Source: Diospyros lotus
Lineage: Eukaryota; Streptophyta; Magnoliopsida; Ericales; Ebenaceae
Assembly: GCF_014633365.1 (NCBI RefSeq)
Contig: NC_068349.1
Span: forward strand, 21,156,753 to 21,220,752
Direction of reading: 5' to 3'
Length of the DNA stretch: 64,000 nt
The position numbers and the translations under genes were made by a program. The stretch's first letter is position 1; the number at the start of each line of letters is the position of its first letter. The notes beneath the pieces were generated by a model. The model was not told where the DNA came from and searched no databases. It was given only the letters and a program-made list of their open reading frames with translations. Of this stretch, positions 56,963-64,000 are shown in pieces.

Positions 56963-57400
56963 TGTCACACCCTTAAGGTTGAGCTAGGGTGTGAAAGGGG
57001 ATTTAGAAGATTAATAGAAGAATTTTGGGGAGAGATCAGATGGGAGGGAGATAAACAGCAGCAAGAAGATGAGGAGATAAGGGAAAGAAGATAACTGAGA
57101 GAGGGAGACAGAAATATTAGGAGAGAAACAGCAGCAAGAAGATGGGAATAAGAGAGAGAGAGAGAGAGAGAGAGATATTCAATTCATTCTCACCATGCTT
57201 CCTTCCTACAGCTGAGGCTTAATATATAGCCTCACAGCTGCAACCACCTTAGCTACAGGACAAGACATTGTAACCACGTAAGCTACAAGACAAAAAAGGG
57301 AAAAGACAAGAAAAATATCCTAACAGAATATAGGGACACAATTACATAACTACCCTTGGCCATGTGACAATTTTACAATGGCTACCCTTGGCATGTGACA
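56963..57400. repeat. Solo LTR, 438 bp
   Basis: TGTCACACCCTTAAGG to GGCATGTGACA with a perfect 5-bp target duplication GATGA (56958-56962, 57401-57405). Contains a GA microsatellite (57151-57175), TTAATATATAGCC and a near-duplicate end (CTACCCTTGGCCATGTGACA at 57350-57369, then CTACCCTTGGCATGTGACA at 57382-57400). Confidence 0.9.
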
Positions 57401-57749
57401 GATGAGTGAGTCTAATTTCTAGGAAAGTTGGATTGACTGAGTCACAGGTTATACACTAAGAGATATGACAGTTCTAGTAAAGGCTGTTTTGGAAACTTGA
57501 AAAATAGGTTTCATCAACTTTGAACAATAACTGGTATTAACTCGTAAGGTCAAACTACATGCAATTCCTGTGACATCTGGGTGAGTAAGCTTTGAAACAA
57601 AGTAGGTTTCAGGTCATTTTGACTTACATACACAAATATATGGTCACTTTAATGAAAACTGCTCAGAGTAGTTGGTTGGTAAGGACATCCTGCCTTGGGC
57701 GTAAGTTTGGGGGTCAAACATGATGGAACGGGATGCTACTTCAGATATG

Positions 57750-57865
57750 TTGGAATCCTTTCAGAGAGGATTCCCCTTGAAACCCTTTTTGATGTAGAGA
57801 TCCTTTGAGAGAGGATTCCCTTTTTTCGATTTAGAAATCTTTTGAGGGAGGATTCCCCTTGTGCT
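57750..57865. repeat. Three diverged hairpin repeats
   Basis: GGAATCC...GGATTCC type hairpins occur at about 57752, 57789 and 57826, each with CTTT(G/C)AG(A/G)GAGGATTCCC, and TACTTCAGATATGTTG recurs at both ends (about 57738, 57866). Confidence 0.65.
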
Positions 57866-58032
57866 ACTTCAGATATGTTGCAATCCTTTTTGATGGAAGA
57901 GTTGATCTGAAAATAGAGAACATGGACAAGATCACTCGAACATGAAGAACATGAAACTGAGGCAGCAGGGGGGAAAACGTGGAGAACATGTAGGGGCTGT
58001 CTAGTTACACAAAATTTCCAGTTTTATCTTTA

Positions 58033-58423
58033 GGGGCTGTTTATCTGTGGAAAGCAACCTCAGTTTTCTGGGAAATTACTCCACAGCAAATGGAAAGTTA
58101 GAAACTTGCTCAAATATAAAAATTTCCCAAACAGAATAGATGTTTGGAAAACCTGGTTCTCCAAAATTGAACTGAAATTGGAAAATTATCCCAAATTATC
58201 TAATCTCCTTTTCTAACGCAAGTTGCAATTACATGAAAGAAAGACCTCTTTGTTTCTCTCTTTTTTGACCACATGTTTTAATTTTTTAGATTGAAATTTA
58301 GTTTTCTACACTTCTAACATTTGAATGCATTTTACAAATTTTCCATCGAAAATGAAAACTAGAGAGTTTATAGAAATTGGAGATAGAAAACTGTAAAACA
58401 TTTTCCACAACTAAACAAATCCC
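58033..58423. mobile_element. Tourist-like MITE
   Basis: 391 bp with TTA on both sides (58030-58032, 58424-58426). Ends GGGGCTGTTTATCTGTGG and, reversed, GGGATTTGTTTAGTTGTGG form an imperfect inverted repeat that continues to AGTTTTC. No coding. Confidence 0.7.
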
Positions 58424-58747
58424 TTAGTTTTCTTTTCCATGAAATATGGAAAATGCGTTCAAATGTTAAATATAGAAACTATTTTCATATCTTGAAAATT
58501 GAAAAAAATATTAAAAAATAGTTGTTTATAACATGTGTTGATTTTATATAGAACAATATATTTGTTGTTAATAATATTTTTATGATATTAAAATATCAAT
58601 ACTTATATTATTATTTAAAATTAAAACCATCAATATGATTGGTTGCTAATAGTTGGCAGAACTTCTTAGTTATGTTTGTTTTATCTGGAAATATTATTGC
58701 AAATGGTTTGACTTGGCATTAGTAACAAAAATGATAACATATCCTTG

Positions 58748-59174
58748 CATTGTTATCAAAGGCCCGCCTATGCTCAAGGCTCGGCTGAGGGTGCCTCATT
58801 CTATGAGGCACATGCCTAAGCACTAAGTTGCTCCACACCCTAAGGTGCAAGGTGCACACATTTTTCTCTTGTGTAACTTTTTTTGTTGTTTTTGATGGAC
58901 CTATTAAGTCTGACCAATAATAACCAGGAAAAAATTTAAAGAAATTTGGTAAAACAATTAAACAACCCCATTATTTAGTTAACTAGTGTTGGTTATTTGT
59001 TATTTATGAGTGTGTAAGTTTGTATTTACCTCTTTATAGGTATACGTTGAAAATAATGATGTATTTGTACAGATTTTTAAAATTTACATCTCGCATCCAA
59101 AAGGCTCATGCACCTTGCCCCTAGTCTCCAAGCACTTTGGTGCCTTAGTATGCCTTAAGCCTTTGACAACTATG
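58748..59174. mobile_element. Small hAT-like element
   Basis: 427 bp; ends CATTGTTATCAAAGGC and GCCTTTGACAACTATG; flanks TATCCTTG (58740-58747) and TATCCTTC (59175-59182), 7 of 8 matching. Subterminal GCACCTTG/AAGGTGC motifs resemble those of the hAT elements in the RHON1 intron. Confidence 0.82.
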
Positions 59175-59364
59175 TATCCTTCTTTAACATGCTCAACTCA
59201 CATGAAAAAATTAGAAGTCTAGACCAATGGGGAAGTTATCTTTATTAGTTACAGATGAATATATTTCAGGTTGGATTTCCATTGCTTTCCAATGTATGCT
59301 TCAGATGGCCTAGTGGTTTTATTTTTGAGTCTGTTCTCTATTCAATCTGGTTTTATGATCTTTA

Positions 59365-60560
59365 ATTTGCATCATGGATGTCTTAATTTGATTTTGGTGG
59401 CTAATTAGCCAGTCATACTTCAGCTGAATGGCTTCGTTCTGTGTGAATGGTCAGTAAGTCACCTAAAGAGAGTGTTAGCAGCCTTTCTGTAGTGAACTGA
59501 AACTAAGTTTCATGATTAGGCTACTAACAACATCTGCAATTTTCTTTTTTGGCTAGAATATAGAAAGAACATCTAACGTTTGTGTTTTACATGTTGGTTC
59601 TGATGGAAGAAAATTTTCACCCATAATAATAATGTTACAAGTTATGAGTGTCTCAAATTTTGGTTTATACCATCCTCTTGTTTTAGATATTAATATTTTT
59701 TATGGGTAGGGTTACATCTAGTTGTAAAATTTGCTGTGTAAACTTTGAGTTATTGATGTTCTTCTCTTTGTTTGAAATTATGCTTGTGGTTCTTCTTCTT
59801 CTTCTTTTTTTTTTTTTTTTTCACTGAGTAAATTTTAAATTCTTGATCTTCGTCTCTTTTGTTTGAAATTATGCTTGTGGTTTCATGAGGAGATTGTTAC
59901 GAACCTAAGGGTAGTGTGGACATTTGGGGGGGGGGGACCTATAACTGTTTGTAACTAACAAGAGTTGGGAAACTGTATACCGTTAGCGGGTAGTTAAACT
60001 CTCCCCAAATTGGCGGTTACGTAAGAACAGAAAGGTAGTAGCCTTTAAGAAGGCTGTTGTAGTAAGTTGAAGACAGCTTTTGGAATAACAGAATCTTCCA
60101 CTCTCTTCCCTCTCTCTCTCTCTCCATTCATTCTCTCTATTCTATCTCTCTCCCTCTCGACCTATCTGTTTCTTCCCATTTCTATTCTCTTCTCTGGAAT
60201 TCTCCCAGAATTTCCCGAATTGCCCGACCCTCTATTCGAGGGTGTGACAGAGATGTAATTTTTTTTTTTTTTTTGAGCTCTGGTGGTTAATTAGCCAATC
60301 ACACTTAGCTGAATGGCTGTTGTTATGTGTGAATGGCCAGTAAGCTCACCTACAACAAGTTGTTGAATGCCTTGTGGACTGAATGTAGACCTTGGTCTAA
60401 CTCTTGGGCTTTGGCAGAACATTTCATTTTAAAGGAAGTTTTTTGAGTCTACATCCCCTTTGGTAGATTTTAATTTTATATGGAAGCTTAATTTTAACTA
60501 TACTTTTTTGGCTTATCTTTGGTACACCTAGACTGTAGAGATTGGCCCATTTTGCAGAAG
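59365..60560 (+). repeat. Third, diverged copy of the 13.38-14.1-kb segment
   Basis: Two motif blocks in the same order as in copies 1 and 2: TTAATTTGATTTTGGTGGCT...TTAGCCAGTCA (about 59390) and TGGTGGTTAATTAGCCAATC (about 60281), with AGCTGAATGGCT and GGTCAGTAAG. A solo LTR (59895-60249) separates them. Identity is visibly lower than between copies 1 and 2. Confidence 0.7.
59895..60249. repeat. Solo LTR, 355 bp
   Basis: TGTTACGAACCTAAGG to GAGGGTGTGACA with a perfect 5-bp target duplication GAGAT (59890-59894, 60250-60254). Contains an 11-G run and a (CT)n microsatellite (60110-60123). Confidence 0.92.
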
Positions 60561-60859
60561 CTATTAAACTTCCATGACCTTTTTTTTGTTTTCTGCTTTT
60601 GTATGCTTATTCATTTATTTTTTTGTCTTTTTTTGGGTAAGCAAGGTACATAAGACCAAAATTGGGATAATGTACAAAATAGAAGGGCATACCTCAAGGA
60701 AAGAGATCATGCCTATAACAAAACTATACTAAAAAACACCAAGCCAAACAAAGTCTGAAATAGATCCCCTACAACAAGAGCAAATAGACAGAAAAGAAAT
60801 GGCTATATCAGCCACCTGCCACTGCCCTCTGCAAAACCCCACTAGCAAGTAACATCAAG

Positions 60860-63632
60860 TGTATGCACTCCCGTCCAGATATCCCAACCACCCGGTCTAC
60901 CCGAACGAGAGTGCTTACGGAAGGGAAATGGATGAAACATACAAGACAAGAAATACCCGGGCATGCATACACAAGAATTAAAACAACGGAAGCGAAACTA
61001 TATACATGCATGCACTACGGGAACACCGCTGGCACAACAGTCACAAAATAAATAAATGAATACAGACTCCTGTGCCGACATACACGAGACTCGGGGAATG
61101 ACCTGGCACAGTAAAAATAATAGAGTAAATTCTACTCAGACATCAGAGTTGATAGGGATTGACGGGACTGCCTGTACACCATACCGACTCTGCCGCTAGA
61201 CGCTGACTCCTTTGCCCGGACCCACGTTGCCACTACCTGGAATGATAGAAAGCAAAGTGAGTCGAGAGACTCAGCAAGCATAAAGAAAGAAAGGCTGAAG
61301 GATGAACATATTCAGAAAACTCTCCCCAGAATAAACTCCCAGGTACACAAGCCATGAGACGCTACAACACAATAGTATAACATAATAAAAGCACATATCG
61401 GTCCTTGGGGCCCACACAAGACACACGACACCCAAGTCCCATACCGACCTGCCGTTGTCTTGAAAGGCAACATAAATCTCCAACAAACCTGCACGCGCTG
61501 TCCCGGGTCGGTGCTCTCGTCACCTGTGTGTTCGTGTCGGTACTCTCGACACCCGAGCCATAGGCTCCCTCGGAACGGTCCTCCTGTCCGAGAACTAATA
61601 ACTACCAGTAACCATGCAATGCACATAGAAATGCAATAGTGTAGTGAGCATCAACGTGATACACTGGCGCCCATACATCCAGGCATCAGGCGATGCTCCG
61701 CCCACATAGTAAACCACACGCTATGCATATGCCCGTGCTGGATGCAATCTAACCAAACTAGAATGTCCGTGTCCAAGTATACTCGATAAATGAATATCTC
61801 AACATGCAACCCGTACCCATGTGCATATCAAATCATGAACAGTAACATAATGAATCTAATCGTGCAGTAAATCACATACTGACAGAGCTAGTCAGCAGTG
61901 CCCAGCACCGGTTAACGGCCAGTGACTAGGAGTGTCCACCCGACGGTGCATTTCAGGGCCGTACAATAGTCTACCCCAACGTCACCGAACAACCGACTCC
62001 TACTCCACTACTCGATAGCTCTAACCGAACCATAAACATACCCGAGAAAATCGTAAATAAACCCGCACGTATAGGAACCTAGTCCCCAAGCTGGGTTCGG
62101 CATCATTCCGAAAGGACTAGGGGCGGTACAAACCCCCGTAAGCACACAACAAATAAAACTCTAGAAGTCCCGGATTTAATTTAAATTAAAACAAATGAAT
62201 AATAATTCAATAGATGATGCTAAGTGCCGAATTAGAGTAAGGGAGGGGATAAAATATGAGAAATCATAGGATTTCTCACGGGAATTAAAGAACAGGAGGA
62301 GAGGGTTAAGAACTTGCCTTTACACGACCGTTTCTTGCATTTCTTGCACTCCCGCTGCGAAGTAAAACGTTTAATAGCGATTAATAAAATCGTGGCTCGC
62401 TTTAATTAAATCTAAACCGTGTAATATAAATAATTTAGCCGTCTAAAATCCCGCGTAGGCGCACCACAAATAAAATCCCAATATGTCTCATATTTATTTT
62501 AAATTAAATCACGCTAATAAAATCCTCGAAACTAGCTTAATAATTTAAATTTAAATCAAACAACTCAAAACTCCATAATTAATAAACGGGCCGAAACAGA
62601 CGAAGGGAGGGTAAATAAATTGACAACGAAAGGAACATCGCAGAGGGAATACAAAACTTGCCTTAACGAAGATATCCTTAGGCTTGTTCTGTCTCAAAGC
62701 GGTAAAAATTATACAAATTGTAACACCGCAATAATTTGCCAAAATTAATAAAATTGGCCTCTAAATGAAATTTCAACCGTACATAATGTTTATTACCTAT
62801 TTATTTGCTCACATGGCTAATTAAAACGTAATTAAACCAAGTTTAATCTTACATTTTCTCCCAATTTCCTCCATTTCTTCACTGCGTGCGCCTCTTTCTT
62901 CTCCATTTTCTTTTTTCCATTTTCTCCTCTGTTCTCGCGCAAAATCAGCCCGAAATGGGCTTAAAACGGGAGCAAAACGAGCGGTTGGAGGGAGGCCACG
63001 TGGCGGCCGCTGAAGGCATCACCGACTTAGGCAAAACGACGCCGTTTTGGGCGTCCTTGCTGATTAAAAATCAGCATTTTTCTCCCTCACGCGCGGGCAG
63101 AATTGAACCCGCGCCTCGCCCACGGACGCCCTCGCGCGCGACCGCTCGCGCTACCACACGCCTTCAACCTTAATATGCTTTCCATTAAATTTAAAGTGAC
63201 TTTTAGTCACTTTCTTAAATCACGCTTCAGCACCCACTATTTCCATTAATTACACACACCCCCCAGATTTCAATTTTCCTGTTATTACACTTACACCTTG
63301 ACTTTCCAGAAATTCACCCAAATAATTTTATTTTATTATTTTCCTAAATGCTCCCCAATAAATAATTATTTTCTCAAAATAACATAAATAAACATTTTTC
63401 TTAAATCTCCAAATACCCAAATAAATTAATATTTCTTTTAAACTTTAAACCCACAATTACAATAATTAATAATGATTAACCACTTTCAAATAATTTCATT
63501 AATTACCTTTACTTTCCTATTTCCTCAAAGAACATAAATTATTATTTTCTCTTAATTCCTCAAATATTCCATAATGTCCTCAAATACCTGTTTGAATAAT
63601 TATTATTTATTCTAAAATTTCGGGATATTACG
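60860..63632 (-). repeat. Solo LTR, 2.8 kb (Tekay-like gypsy)
   Basis: Flanked by a 5-bp target duplication TCAAG (60855-60859, 63633-63637). On the minus strand it starts CGTAATATCCCGAAAT (expected TGTAATA, terminal base changed) and ends GGGAGTGCATACA. Locally GC-rich, without a credible ORF. The start resembles that of the 30309 solo LTR, but the bodies are not closely similar. A tRNA-like patch lies at about 63085-63163. Confidence 0.75.
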
Positions 63633-64000
63633 TCAAGCCTCTCATCATATTTGCTGGACATTGTCAGAAACAATCAGAGGCCGTCAATGATTCACTGAAT
63701 TTGCATACATCATCTGTTAGTTGGTTAACAACCTAATTCCATCGAAATTTCAGCTTGTTTACTACAAATTAGCAGGAATAAAGGACATGAGTCAAAGTCA
63801 AAGACACAGGTCTCCATTTTAAATTAATATTTTCAATCCCAATATAGGGAGCTTTACGCCTTCATGTCCTCTCTGAGGATTCCAGGCCTACTGAATGTGG
63901 AAATCTCAGTAGTTCTAGATACAGGAGGGACTTAGTCTACATCTGATTATATCTTTACATCTCCTCATTATTGTGATCCCATATTTGGTTTTTTTTTTTT
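63633..64000. other. Unassigned DNA
   Basis: 368 bp with no recognised gene or repeat. It may continue the host segment at 60560-60859 that the solo LTR interrupts. Confidence 0.5.

Overview
This is plant nuclear DNA, most likely from a eudicot. It is AT-rich, has spliced host genes with plant homologues, carries only plant-type transposable elements, and shows no bacterial operon structure. I cannot name the species. Host coding sequence is sparse. One gene looks intact: a RHON1/BP-73-like plastid Rho-N protein, with exon 1 at 19835-19874, a 4.7-kb intron, and exon 2 at 24601-25652. There are also two copies of a first exon matching plant PRMT5 (41406-41541 intact; 2878-3012 without its start codon). 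No later PRMT5 exon was found in the window. Nearly everything else is transposon, solo LTR, MITE or decayed repeat.

The main architecture is a direct segmental duplication. Copy 1 runs from base 1 to about 18.4 kb and copy 2 from about 35.47 to 55.2 kb, in the same order and orientation and roughly 96-97% identical where I compared them by eye. Insertions shared by both copies are therefore older than the split: a hAT-like element, a Tourist-like MITE next to the PRMT5 TATA box, and a Harbinger MITE holding a Ty3/gypsy chromovirus. Insertions private to one copy have a matching empty site in the other. Private to copy 1 are two nested Ty1/copia elements (4859-11357 with 5775-10599 inside it) and two further LTRs. 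Private to copy 2 are a MULE-like element carrying a tandem array (35661-38669), solo LTRs at 42509 and 52264, and a small MULE-type MITE at 47094.

Between the copies lies the RHON1-like gene. Its 5' part (exon 1 plus intron) is tandemly duplicated inside the gene, and each unit carries a different hAT element at the same homologous position. The downstream unit also holds a 5'-truncated RTE-type LINE. Beyond the gene come a decayed plant gypsy-type ORF, a Cassandra TRIM whose LTRs carry 5S rRNA-like sequence, and a 2.6-kb solo LTR.

The right end (55.2-64 kb) holds three solo LTRs with target-site duplications (438 bp, 355 bp and 2.8 kb), a Harbinger MITE, a small hAT, and a third, diverged copy of an intron-like segment from the duplication.

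No RNA gene, CRISPR array, organellar insert or new defence-like system was found. The value of the window is its readable, nested insertion history. All identity and divergence figures are by-eye estimates.
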